Source of the DNA: Gymnodinialimonas phycosphaerae
Lineage (GTDB): Bacteria; Pseudomonadota; Alphaproteobacteria; Rhodobacterales; Rhodobacteraceae
Length of the DNA stretch: 64,000 bases
Direction of reading: 5' to 3'
Assembly (NCBI RefSeq): GCF_019195455.1
Contig: NZ_JAIMBW010000001.1
Span: forward strand, 124,001-188,000
Part shown: piece by piece, positions 51,537 through 59,833 of the stretch
Layout of the letters: each line of letters opens with the position of its first letter
Position numbering within the stretch: position 1 is the stretch's first letter
Made by a program: the position numbers and the translations under genes
Notes under the pieces: model-generated
The model's database searches: none
The model's input: only the letters and a program-made list of their open reading frames with translations
Told to the model about the DNA's origin: nothing

Positions 51537-53663
51537 GTGGTTGAATTGCGCGCGATGCTGGACCGCACCTCTTACGCAATGGGCACCTCACCGGTGGATC
51601 GCCGCGCCGCTGATCGGCTGCGGGGGGAAGGGCGTTACGTGGGTGATGTGGGGCTGCATGATGTGCTGCACCTGGCCTTCTTGCGCAGTCCAATCCCCCA
51701 TGGAACGCTGGCGCCCCTCGACGTTGCTGACGCGCTGGCGGTCCCCGGCGTTGTTGGCGTTCATGTCGCACAGGATGTAAGCGATCTGGGTGCCTTGACG
51801 ATCAACCCCGTGCTACCCCTGCACCGCACGCCGGAATATCCGATCCTGTCCGGGCCCGTGGTCAACGGCCTGGGGCAACCGATTGCCGCTGTTCTGGCCG
51901 AAACGCCCCATGCGGCCCAGGACGGGGTCGAGGCGCTTTGGGTCGATATTGCGGAATCCGACGCGCCGCCGCGCAACCCTGTCGCCACCCGGCAGTGGCG
52001 CACGGGCGACCCTATGCTGGCCTTCTCGCAGGCGGCCCACGTGGTGGAAGTCAGCATTCAGCACCCACGGCTTGCGCCCTCACCGCTGGAGCCTCGGGCG
52101 ATTGCGGTGGATTGGACGTCCGAGGGGGTAACGGTCTGGCTTTCCACGCAAACACCGCATCGGGCCCGGTCCGAGTTGGCGCAGATCCTAGGTGTGTCGC
52201 CAGACCTTTTGCGGGTCATCGCCCCGGATGTGGGTGGGGCGTTCGGCATGAAGGGGTCCCTCTATCCAGAGGACGTTTTCGCGGTTTGGGCGGCGGTGTA
52301 CCATCGCCGCTCGGTCAGGTGGTCGGCGACGCGGGGCGAGGATTTTCTATCAGCCACCCACGGGCGCGGGTTGCAGACGCGGGGCCGGTTGGCCGTGGCG
52401 GCCGACGGCACATTTCTGGCGTTGGAGGCACGGGTGCATGCGCCCTTGGGCGCCTGGGTGCCGAATTCGGGGCTGGTGCCGGCGTGGAACGCGGCGCGCA
52501 TCCTGCCGGGGGGCTATGACATTCCGACAGTGGATATCCAGACCGTTGCCACAACGGACACGCGCGCGCCCGTGGGCATCTATCGCGGGGCAGGGCGCCC
52601 CGAGGCGGCGTGCCTGATGGAGCGATTGGTCGACAAGGCCGCCTGTGCCACGGGGCTGGATCCCCTCACCCTTCGGGCGCGCAACGTGCATGTTTCCGGC
52701 GCGCTTCCGGTGCGGACCGCCACTGGAAACCTCCTCGATTCTGGGGACTATCCGCTTGTGTTGCAAGATGCCGCGGCTGCGGTCGATTACCCTGCGCTGG
52801 TTGCGGGTCGGGCGCGCAAGCGCGACGGCGGTGGGCTGTCTGGGATCGGTGTCGCCTTCTACCTGGAGCCGTCGGGCGAAGGGTTCGAGACCGCGCGCGT
52901 CACCTGGTCCGAGACCAGCGTCGAGGTGGCCAGCGGCTCGTCCAGTCAAGGCCAGGGACGCGAAACGGCCTATGCGCAGATCGCGGCGGACGTGTTGCGG
53001 GTCTCGGCCGACAACGTGGTCATCCGGCAGGGCGATACGGCGACGTGCCCGGCGGGGATCGGCGCGGTGGCCTCACGCGGGACGGCCGTTGGCGGCAGCG
53101 CGGTGTTCGTGGCCTGTGAGCGCTTGTACGCACGGCGCCTCGGCGGCGAAGCGCTGCCGATGATCGAAGACGTGCGCTATGAAAATGAGGGGCAGGCGTG
53201 GGGCTACGGCGTCACGATTGTCGCCGTCGATGTGGACCGCGAGACGGGCGCGGTGACGATCACCAAGGCCGCTTGTTTCGACGACGTGGGATGCGTGTTG
53301 AACCCGGCCTTCGTGGAGGGGCAGATCCGTGGCGGTTTCGCCCAAGGCCTCGGGGAAGCGCTGATGGAACAGGTGGCCTATGACGCGGACGGACAACTTC
53401 TGACCGGAAGCCTGATGGACTACGCCCTGCCGCGCGCCGCCGATATGCCGCCCCTCTCCATCGAGGGGTCGGAACACCCCAGCCCGCTGAACGCGCTAGG
53501 CGTGAAGGGCGTAGGCGAGGCGGGCACCATCGGTGCGCCAGCCGCAATCCTGAACGCGGTTCTGGATGCGCTGCAACCGCTTGGGGTGCAGCATCTGGAC
53601 ATGCCGCTGACGCCCTGCAAGGTTTGGTCGGCCATCGCCACCGCAGAGAAGGAAATCCGATGA
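51537..53663 (+). CDS. Xanthine dehydrogenase-family molybdenum hydroxylase, large subunit
   Basis: This 708 aa protein has the family landmarks: GRYVGDVGLHD at the N-terminus, molybdopterin contacts DVGGAFGMKGS and IYRGAGRPEAA, the SGSSSQGQGRETAYAQ loop, and the catalytic glutamate in GVKGVGEAGTIGAP near the C-terminus. It hydroxylates carbon next to nitrogen in heterocycles, or oxidises aldehydes. Small (2Fe-2S) and medium (FAD) subunit genes are absent nearby, so it is an orphan large subunit. GTG 51537, ATG 51555 and ATG 51579 are possible starts. It lacks the CO-dehydrogenase AYRCSFR loop. It is coupled to the next gene by an ATGA overlap. Confidence 0.84.
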   Translation: MVELRAMLDRTSYAMGTSPVDRRAADRLRGEGRYVGDVGLHDVLHLAFLRSPIPHGTLAPLDVADALAVPGVVGVHVAQDVSDLGALTINPVLPLHRTPEYPILSGPVVNGLGQPIAAVLAETPHAAQDGVEALWVDIAESDAPPRNPVATRQWRTGDPMLAFSQAAHVVEVSIQHPRLAPSPLEPRAIAVDWTSEGVTVWLSTQTPHRARSELAQILGVSPDLLRVIAPDVGGAFGMKGSLYPEDVFAVWAAVYHRRSVRWSATRGEDFLSATHGRGLQTRGRLAVAADGTFLALEARVHAPLGAWVPNSGLVPAWNAARILPGGYDIPTVDIQTVATTDTRAPVGIYRGAGRPEAACLMERLVDKAACATGLDPLTLRARNVHVSGALPVRTATGNLLDSGDYPLVLQDAAAAVDYPALVAGRARKRDGGGLSGIGVAFYLEPSGEGFETARVTWSETSVEVASGSSSQGQGRETAYAQIAADVLRVSADNVVIRQGDTATCPAGIGAVASRGTAVGGSAVFVACERLYARRLGGEALPMIEDVRYENEGQAWGYGVTIVAVDVDRETGAVTITKAACFDDVGCVLNPAFVEGQIRGGFAQGLGEALMEQVAYDADGQLLTGSLMDYALPRAADMPPLSIEGSEHPSPLNALGVKGVGEAGTIGAPAAILNAVLDALQPLGVQHLDMPLTPCKVWSAIATAEKEIR

Positions 53664-54613
53664 AATACAGACGCTTGGATGCCAAGGATCACGCCCGAGA
53701 GCACTTCAAGGGCATTTGGGCCGCCTGTCTGAACCCATGGCGCGAGGACGGGTCCTTCAATGAGGAGGGCTTCCGGTCAAACATTCGCCATTGGGTGGAT
53801 GACCTGTCCATCGCGGGGCTTTTCATTGCGGGCAAGCAGGGGGAGTTCTTCTCGATGACGCTGGAGGAGCGGAAGCGGAATATCGAGGTGGCGGTGGACG
53901 AATGTGGCGACACGGCGGGCACCATCTTTTCGGCCTCGGACCAGAACTTCGAGACGGTGGTGGAACTGGCGTTGCATGCCCAGAACTGCGGTGCCGATTA
54001 TGTCGTGGTCCATGCGCCGGTACTGCATTTCGTCAGTCAGCAGGATGAAATGCTGTATCAATACTACAAAGCGATCTGCGAGCGGGTCGACATCGGCATC
54101 GCGATGTGGAGCCATCCGGACAGCGGCTATGTGATGTCCCCCCAGCTATGCGCGCGGATTGCGGAACTACCTAATATCGTGGCGATCAAATACTCGGTTC
54201 CGCGCCCTTTGTATGTAGAGCTGACGCAGTTGGCCGGGGACAAGATCCATGTCTCCACCGCCGATGAGGGCGCGTGGCTGGACAATATCGAGGAGTTGGG
54301 TTGGCAGCTCTATCTTTGTTCATCGCCACCCTACCAGATCCAGACCAAGGCGGATCAGCGGATGAACGAATACACCCGGCTGGCGTTCGCTGGCGATTTT
54401 GCCGAGGCGCGGCGGGTCCGTGACAGCCTTGATCCGGTGCGCGAGGCGTTTCGGCGCACGAAACCAGCGGACAAGCCGCAAGCCCACGGCAAATACTGGC
54501 AGGAGCTTTTGGGGCAAGTCGGCGGCGGTGTGCGTCCGCCGATGCTGGATCTGACCGAGGCCGAAAAGGCCGCCACACGGGCGGCATTCGCGGCCAGTGG
54601 TTTGCGGGTCTGA
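53660..54613 (+). CDS. DapA/NanA-family class I lyase or hydratase
   Basis: A 317 aa TIM-barrel protein with the GKQGEFFSMTLEER segment (near 57) and the Schiff-base lysine in NIVAIKYSVPRP (near 176). The usual tyrosine-bearing YNVPxR motif is replaced by MWSHPDSGY (near 152-160), so the proton relay differs from dihydrodipicolinate synthase. The family includes aldolases and hydratase-aldolases for pyruvate- or keto-acid-bearing ring-cleavage products, which suits the end of a degradation operon. The start overlaps the molybdenum-hydroxylase stop by 4 bases. The substrate is unknown. Confidence 0.8.
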   Translation: MKYRRLDAKDHAREHFKGIWAACLNPWREDGSFNEEGFRSNIRHWVDDLSIAGLFIAGKQGEFFSMTLEERKRNIEVAVDECGDTAGTIFSASDQNFETVVELALHAQNCGADYVVVHAPVLHFVSQQDEMLYQYYKAICERVDIGIAMWSHPDSGYVMSPQLCARIAELPNIVAIKYSVPRPLYVELTQLAGDKIHVSTADEGAWLDNIEELGWQLYLCSSPPYQIQTKADQRMNEYTRLAFAGDFAEARRVRDSLDPVREAFRRTKPADKPQAHGKYWQELLGQVGGGVRPPMLDLTEAEKAATRAAFAASGLRV

Positions 54614-54634
54614 CGCCATCGGCGGCACCGCGCG

Positions 54635-55633
54635 TTAGGGGATGTTCTCTTTCAGAATCAAGTGCAACCGGGGTTGGGTCGGGATGCGGGTTTGGCCGCG
54701 TGCGGCGGCGGCCAACGTCGCAAGGGTCTCATGCGCCTCGCGCTTGGCATTCTGGTCAATGACCGCGTCAAGGGTGCCGTCCAACAGCATCGCCTTGTTG
54801 GCGTCGGTCGCATCATGGGCGACGAACACGATGCGGGCGGCATGGCCGCTGTCTTGCAGTGCCCGGGCGATGCCGGTGGTCCCGCCCCCGGCGTTGTAAA
54901 TCGCGCAGATCTCGGGGTGGCGCGCCAGGTTCTCGGCGGCCTGCGCGAAGGCACGGTCAGGATCGTCACCGCTTTCGCGCACCTCCAGCAGCTCCAACTT
55001 CGGCGCCTCTTCGGCCAAGTACTGCCGCAGGCCGACGTCCCGTTCCTGATGTCCACGATAGGTCAAAGACCCCGCGAAATGGGCGACTTTCCCGGTAGGG
55101 TTGCGGCCAAGGAACCGTGTGATGACCTCGGCCGCCAACCGACCCGCGCGCAGGTTGTCGATGCCGACATAGGCGCGGCGCAGCGTGTCGGGCAGATCCG
55201 AGAGCAGCGTGACGACGGGGATGTTGCGCGCTGACAGGCGCATGAGCGCGTCGTGGACGCGCGGATGGCTGATCGCCACCAGCGCCACCCCATCGACGTC
55301 TCCGACATCGGTCAGGGCCTCGGCCATGGCGCTTGCTTCCAGGCCGGCGATGGGGGGTAGAGTCAGATGGACACCCGGCATGGCCTCGGCCTCGGCGATC
55401 ATGTGGTCGCGAAGCTCTGCAATGAAATCGTTCGTCCCCTCGGGCAGGAAGGCAACCAGTCTGGCGGGAGTGAGCGCGGGCTCTGCCGCAGGAAGGTAGC
55501 CGATGGCGCGCGCAGCGTTTTGCACCAGCTGCCGCGTTCGGGCCGAGACGCCGGGCCGATCATTCAGAACCCGGTCCACCGTTGCCGTGGAAACGCGCGC
55601 CTCTTCCGCCAGATCTGCAAGGGTTGGTCTCAT
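54635..55633 (-). CDS. LacI-family transcriptional regulator
   Basis: This 332 aa protein begins TLADLAEEARVSTATVDRVL, where the recognition helix has VDRV instead of the usual VSRA, a subgroup feature. A sugar-binding core follows (ARLVAFLPEGTNDF at the hinge). It diverges from the mocD-like gene, with an operator-like palindrome in between, and converges on the DapA-family gene. The likely target is the desaturase-ferredoxin-SDR operon. Confidence 0.88.
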   Translation of the reverse strand: MRPTLADLAEEARVSTATVDRVLNDRPGVSARTRQLVQNAARAIGYLPAAEPALTPARLVAFLPEGTNDFIAELRDHMIAEAEAMPGVHLTLPPIAGLEASAMAEALTDVGDVDGVALVAISHPRVHDALMRLSARNIPVVTLLSDLPDTLRRAYVGIDNLRAGRLAAEVITRFLGRNPTGKVAHFAGSLTYRGHQERDVGLRQYLAEEAPKLELLEVRESGDDPDRAFAQAAENLARHPEICAIYNAGGGTTGIARALQDSGHAARIVFVAHDATDANKAMLLDGTLDAVIDQNAKREAHETLATLAAAARGQTRIPTQPRLHLILKENIP

Positions 55634-55659
55634 AGGAATGATGTAAAATGATGTGATGC

Positions 55660-55669
55660 GTTGCGCAAC
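55660..55669. promoter_or_regulatory. Candidate LacI-family operator, GTTGCGCAAC
   Basis: A perfect 10-base palindrome with a central CG, extended by a further matching pair on each side after one mismatch. It lies 27 bases upstream of the LacI start in the 187-base gap before the mocD-like gene. It differs from the inositol operator TTGCAACCGGTTGCAA, so the two repressors probably have separate targets. Confidence 0.55.
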
Positions 55670-55820
55670 ACAAAGTTGAAGATCGCGCTATTGTGCGTTC
55701 ATAAAACGACATCTGTCTTGTAACAGAGCGACTTCACCAGCCTGGCGACCGCGATCAATGATGATTTGATTTCGTCAAATTACCTCATATACTGGCCCCC
55801 TCAGGGGAGGACATGCCGAC

Positions 55821-56921
55821 ATGACGGCCGAAACAACGACCGCGCCCGCACGCGATTATGGGCTGACCGGAGCCGAGGGTGCCCGAGCGATCGAGTTGGG
55901 GCTGGCGTCTGCGCAATGGTATCACACGGAGGTGCCGCGCAAGGTCATGAAGGGCCTGATGCGCCGCAACGACGCCGTGGCGACCCGCGATACACTGATC
56001 TGGCTGGGTTTGATGGCGCTGACCGGTCTATGTGGCGTTCTGACTTGGGGCACTTGGTGGTGCGTGCCGTTCTTTGCGGTCTACGGTGTGCTCTATGGCT
56101 CGGCCTGCGACTCGCGCTGGCATGAGTGTGGGCACGGCACGGCATTCAAGACCCAGTGGAAGAACGATTGGGTCTACACCCTCGCCAGTTTCATGGTGAT
56201 GCGAAACCCCATCGCGTGGCGGTGGAGCCACGCGCGTCACCACACCGACACCATCATCGTCGGCCGCGATCCCGAGATCGCGTTCATGCGCCCGCCCGAC
56301 ATCGCCCGCAAGGCGCTTGCGTTCATCGGCCTGCCCGACGTGTTCCAGCATTTCGCGATCCTGGTACGGCAAGCCCGGGGACGGCTGACGCCGGACGAGG
56401 CGAATTACATCCCGTCCAGTGAGGTCCCGCAGGTCACCCACTGGGCGCGCATCTTCGTGGCGATCCATCTGGCGGCGGTGCTTTGGGCGCTGCTCAGCTG
56501 GTCCCTTCTGCCGCTGATGCTGATCGGCGGCCCCCGCATCTACGGGACGTGGCACATGGTGCTGGTGGGCCTGTTGCAACACGGCGGTCTGGCTGAGGAT
56601 GTGCTGGATCACCGTCTGAACTCGCGCACCGTCCACATGAACCCGATCAGCCGCTGGCTTTACTGGAACATGAACTATCACGTCGAACATCACATGTTCC
56701 CGATGGTCCCTTACCACGCGCTGCCCGCGCTGCATGAGTTGATCAAGGATGATCTGCCGCCTGCGAACCCCTCGATCCCCCATGCCTATGCCGAGATGTT
56801 GGAGGCCCTGCGTCGACAACGGACAGAGCCCGGCTACTTCGTGCGGCGCGCGCTACCGCCTACGGCGCGCCCGTACCGAGAGGAATTCCACGGAACCGAT
56901 GCCCTACCGGAGGTAAGTTGA
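55821..56921 (+). CDS. mocD: Fatty-acid-desaturase-family oxygenase, MocD-like
   Basis: A 366 aa membrane di-iron enzyme with three histidine boxes: HECGH (101-105), HARHH (137-141) and HVEHH (287-291), and hydrophobic segments at about 58-95 and 215-245. The next gene is a Rieske ferredoxin, the pairing of MocD and MocE in rhizobial rhizopine catabolism, where they remove the O-methyl group of 3-O-methyl-scyllo-inosamine. Here an inositol regulon lies 23 kb away. Substrate and demethylase activity are inferred; a fatty-acid or alkane hydroxylase is the alternative. Confidence 0.75.
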   Translation: MTAETTTAPARDYGLTGAEGARAIELGLASAQWYHTEVPRKVMKGLMRRNDAVATRDTLIWLGLMALTGLCGVLTWGTWWCVPFFAVYGVLYGSACDSRWHECGHGTAFKTQWKNDWVYTLASFMVMRNPIAWRWSHARHHTDTIIVGRDPEIAFMRPPDIARKALAFIGLPDVFQHFAILVRQARGRLTPDEANYIPSSEVPQVTHWARIFVAIHLAAVLWALLSWSLLPLMLIGGPRIYGTWHMVLVGLLQHGGLAEDVLDHRLNSRTVHMNPISRWLYWNMNYHVEHHMFPMVPYHALPALHELIKDDLPPANPSIPHAYAEMLEALRRQRTEPGYFVRRALPPTARPYREEFHGTDALPEVS

Positions 56922-57233
56922 ATGAGCGATTGGATCGATGTCTGTGCGCTGGATGATGTGGAAGAGGAAGACGTGATCCGCTTCGATCACGGCGGGCGGA
57001 CCTTTGCCGTTTACCGTGACGAGGACGGCGCGCCGTTCTGTACCGATGGGCTGTGCACCCACGAACAGGTGCATCTGGCCGATGGGTTGGTGCTGGAAGA
57101 TGAGATCGAGTGTCCCAAGCACAACGGGCGCTTCAACTACAAGACTGGCGCGGCCCTGCGCACGCCGGCTTGCGTGGCCTTGGCGACGTATCCAGCACGG
57201 GTAGAGGACGGCCGGATCCAGGTTCAACTGTGA
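56922..57233 (+). CDS. mocE: MocE-like Rieske 2Fe-2S ferredoxin
   Basis: A 103 aa ferredoxin with Rieske ligands C45, H47 (CTH) and C64, H67 (CPKH). It starts immediately after the mocD-like stop and overlaps the SDR gene by 4 bases (GTGA). It would pass electrons to the di-iron oxygenase. No ferredoxin reductase (MocF) gene is present nearby, so one must be borrowed. The name rests on pairing with the desaturase-type gene. Confidence 0.8.
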   Translation: MSDWIDVCALDDVEEEDVIRFDHGGRTFAVYRDEDGAPFCTDGLCTHEQVHLADGLVLEDEIECPKHNGRFNYKTGAALRTPACVALATYPARVEDGRIQVQL

Positions 57234-57952
57234 CGGATCTGCGCGACAAGGTGGTGCTTGTGACGGGCGTTGCGCGCGGTATCGGGGCGGCAATATCGGA
57301 GGCTTGCGAAGGGGCAGGGGCCAAGGTGATCGGCGTGGATCGAGACGAGGTGCCCGGCGGCATCACGGCTGATCTGGCGACGCCCAAGGCCCCGGCGGAG
57401 GTTTTCGCCAAGGCCGTGGCGCGCTTTGGCCGGGTGGATGGGTTGGTGAATGCGGCGGGTGTTACGACGCGCGCGTCGTTTGTCGATGCGGACCTCGCGC
57501 GGTTTGATGCGGTCATGGCGGTGAACCTGCGCGCGCCGTTTTTCTTGATGGCCGAGATGATCACCCATTTGCGCACGCGGGCCGCGCCGGGGGCGATCGT
57601 GAATATTCAATCGATGAACGCCCATTGTGGCGCGGCGGATCTGGCGATTTACGCCGCCAGCAAGGGCGCGTTGCAGGTGCTGACGAAGAACGCGGCGCAG
57701 GCCCATATGGCGGAGCGCATACGGGTTAACGGCATTAATCTCGGCTGGGTTGCAACTCAAACGGAGCGTGCCTTGCACGCGCCAAAGGGCGCGGAATGGC
57801 TGGACGAACAGGCTGCGCAGCAGCCGCTTGGGCAGCTTGTGACGGCGCAGGAATGCGCGGCGCAAGCGATCTGGATGCTGTCGGATGCCTCGATCCCGAT
57901 GACGGGCGTCAGCGTCGATCTTGAACAATGGGTGCCTGGCGCACCGCCCTAG
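57230..57952 (+). CDS. Short-chain dehydrogenase (SDR)
   Basis: This 240 aa SDR has TGVARGIG (12-19), NAAG near 78, the catalytic serine in NIQSMNA, and Y-x3-K in IYAASKGAL near 144-148. The GTG at 57230 overlaps the ferredoxin stop; an ATG at 57110 lies inside that gene and is rejected. As third gene of the mocDE-like operon it probably oxidises the hydroxyl group exposed or created by the oxygenase. Its 3' end overlaps the convergent LacI gene by 4 bases. Confidence 0.85.
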   Translation: MTDLRDKVVLVTGVARGIGAAISEACEGAGAKVIGVDRDEVPGGITADLATPKAPAEVFAKAVARFGRVDGLVNAAGVTTRASFVDADLARFDAVMAVNLRAPFFLMAEMITHLRTRAAPGAIVNIQSMNAHCGAADLAIYAASKGALQVLTKNAAQAHMAERIRVNGINLGWVATQTERALHAPKGAEWLDEQAAQQPLGQLVTAQECAAQAIWMLSDASIPMTGVSVDLEQWVPGAPP

Positions 57953-58971
57953 GGCGGTGGCGCGGTGGAGGCGCGCACCACAAGGTCTACCGGCAAGAGA
58001 ACCTCCGCTTGGGGCGCGTCTTGTGGTGCTTCGATCCGCTCCAGCAGCCGCGCGGCGGCGGTTCGGCCCAAACGCACGCGATCCTGCCGGATCGTCGTAA
58101 GGGCGGGCACATAAAACTCCGACATATCAATATCATCGAAGCCTACGACGGAGATATCAGCGGGCACCCTCACGCCCCCCGCCTGCAACCCGGCGATCAG
58201 CCCGAAGGCAACAGTATCGGCGGCGCAAAAGACAGCCGTCGGGCGATCCTTCATGGCAAGGATTTTGGTGGCGGCCTCATGGCCCGATTGCAGAGAAAAG
58301 TCCCCCCGGATGATCCAATCCTCGCGCGCCGGAAGTCCCAGCCGCGCGCGTTCCTCCATCATTCCGCGCCGTCGGACGGCTGTAAGTACATTACCCTCCG
58401 GCCCCGTGATATGGGCGATCTTGCGGTGGCCCAGATCCGCCAGATGCCGGATCGCCAATCGTGCGCCCTCGGCGTTGTCCGATTGGATCGAGGGGAAGGC
58501 ATAGCCGTCCACCCATTCGCACGCGAAGACGATGCGCCCGTCCACATCCGCCGCCCGACACGCATCCAGCACGGCAGGGCTCAAGCCGCCGTCAAGCGAT
58601 ACGACGCCGTCGATCCGGCCGCTGGTGAAATTGCCGGCAAGCTCGGCCTCATGGAGCGGTCGGCTTTCGGTGTCCGAGATCAGCACGGCATAATCGCTGC
58701 CCGCGAAACCATCGGAAATACCTTGCAAGATCTGGGAATAGAAGGGTTTTCCAAGGTTCGGCACAAGGATCAGGACCGCGCCCGCGCGCTGCATCCTGAG
58801 ATTCCGCGCGGCCAGATTGACGCGGTAACCGGTCGTCCGCACGGCCTCCAGCACCGCCTCGCGGGTGCTGTCCGACAAAAGGCCCGGGTTCGACAATGCC
58901 CGACTGACCGTGGCGGTCGAGACTTTGGCCACTGTCGCCACGTCCTGAATGGTTGCGCTTTTCTGAGCCAT
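57949..58971 (-). CDS. LacI-family transcriptional regulator
   Basis: This 340 aa protein begins TIQDVATVAKVSTATVSRAL (7-26), a standard LacI DNA-binding head, and continues with GAVLILVPNLGKPFYSQILQ at the hinge. GAAGG lies 5 bases before ATG 58971; earlier in-frame ATGs up to 59052 give no family match. It diverges from the SDR-Idh-isomerase-ABC operon, with a LacI-type operator in between, so it probably represses that operon. Confidence 0.88.
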   Translation of the reverse strand: MAQKSATIQDVATVAKVSTATVSRALSNPGLLSDSTREAVLEAVRTTGYRVNLAARNLRMQRAGAVLILVPNLGKPFYSQILQGISDGFAGSDYAVLISDTESRPLHEAELAGNFTSGRIDGVVSLDGGLSPAVLDACRAADVDGRIVFACEWVDGYAFPSIQSDNAEGARLAIRHLADLGHRKIAHITGPEGNVLTAVRRRGMMEERARLGLPAREDWIIRGDFSLQSGHEAATKILAMKDRPTAVFCAADTVAFGLIAGLQAGGVRVPADISVVGFDDIDMSEFYVPALTTIRQDRVRLGRTAAARLLERIEAPQDAPQAEVLLPVDLVVRASTAPPP

Positions 58972-59002
58972 CGGGCCTTCGCAAAGAGGGAAATACATCT
59001 TG

Positions 59003-59027
59003 ACTCGAATCTCTGTGTGGTTCGAGT
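59003..59027. promoter_or_regulatory. Inverted repeat ACTCGAA-N11-TTCGAGT
   Basis: Perfect 7-base arms separated by 11 bases in the divergent control region between the LacI gene and the SDR operon. The left arm overlaps TTGACT (59000-59005), a good -35 hexamer. Arms one turn apart suggest a dimeric regulator, separate from or in addition to the LacI site next to it. Confidence 0.45.
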
Positions 59028-59043
59028 ATGTAATCGATTTCAT
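59028..59043. promoter_or_regulatory. LacI-family operator, ATGTAATCGATTTCAT
   Basis: A 16-base near-palindrome (one mismatched pair) with a central CG, exactly fitting the LacI-family pattern TGNAANCGNTTNCA. It lies 57 bases upstream of the divergent LacI start and 74 before the SDR gene, downstream of a TTGACT -35-like element. Likely target of the adjacent repressor. Confidence 0.7.
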
Positions 59044-59116
59044 TGCGGACAAAGCGGAAAATTCGCGTGGCAGGAATCAGGGAGAGGGGGGAGGCTTTGA
59101 TCAGCCATTCCAACAC

Positions 59117-59824
59117 ATGAGTGACGGCGCGTTTGACGGTGCCTTGGTGCTGGTCGTAGGTGCCAGCCGCGGCGGAATAGGCACGGCCATTGCGCAGGCC
59201 TTCCGCGATGCGGGGGCGGAGGTGCAGATCACGGGCGTTGAAGCGGCGCCGGACCCTGATGAGGGGTTCGGATACACGCAGTTGGATGTCACCGACACCG
59301 ACGCCGTTCGCGCCTTTGCAGCGCGCGTGCAACAACTTGATATCCTTGTGAATTGCGCTGCCATTACCAAGCGTGGCGAAGAGATGGATCCGGGCTTCTT
59401 TGCCCATGTCCTTGACGTCAATCTGGTCGGATCTCTGCGCTGCGCCGAAGCGTTGCACGGCGCGCTGAAGGGCGGCTGCGTCATCAACGTGGCGTCGATG
59501 TATGCCCGTTTCGGCTCTCCTCGGAACCCGGCCTACGGCGCGTCCAAGGCGGGGGTAGAGCAACTGACCAAATCCCTCGCCATCGCCTGGGCGGACGACA
59601 ATATCCGCGTCAATGCCATAGCGCCCGGCTTCATCGTGACCGAACAATCGGCCCGCGCCCGCGAGGACGCGGCGTTCACCGCCGCGATCGAGGAGCGCAC
59701 CCCTATGGGACGTTGGGGCAAGCCCGAGGATATCGCCGGGGTGGCCCTGTTCCTGGCCAGCGATGCGGCCTGCTTCATGACCGGGGCCACAATCCCGGTG
59801 GACGGAGGTTATTCCGTTGTTTGA
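59117..59824 (+). CDS. Short-chain dehydrogenase (SDR)
   Basis: A 235 aa SDR with a slightly extended glycine motif GASRGGIGTAIAQAF (near 16-30; TGxxxGxG with an inserted Gly), NCAAITKRG, and S/Y/K in VASMYARFG and AYGASKAG (near 121-142), ending in the family C-terminus MTGATIPVDGGY. No clear ribosome binding site is next to the ATG, and no better in-frame start exists. It is first in an operon with a Gfo/Idh dehydrogenase, an isomerase-like protein and an ABC transporter. It probably oxidises a polyol taken up by that transporter. Confidence 0.83.
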   Translation: MSDGAFDGALVLVVGASRGGIGTAIAQAFRDAGAEVQITGVEAAPDPDEGFGYTQLDVTDTDAVRAFAARVQQLDILVNCAAITKRGEEMDPGFFAHVLDVNLVGSLRCAEALHGALKGGCVINVASMYARFGSPRNPAYGASKAGVEQLTKSLAIAWADDNIRVNAIAPGFIVTEQSARAREDAAFTAAIEERTPMGRWGKPEDIAGVALFLASDAACFMTGATIPVDGGYSVV

Positions 59825-59833
59825 GAGGAGCTT

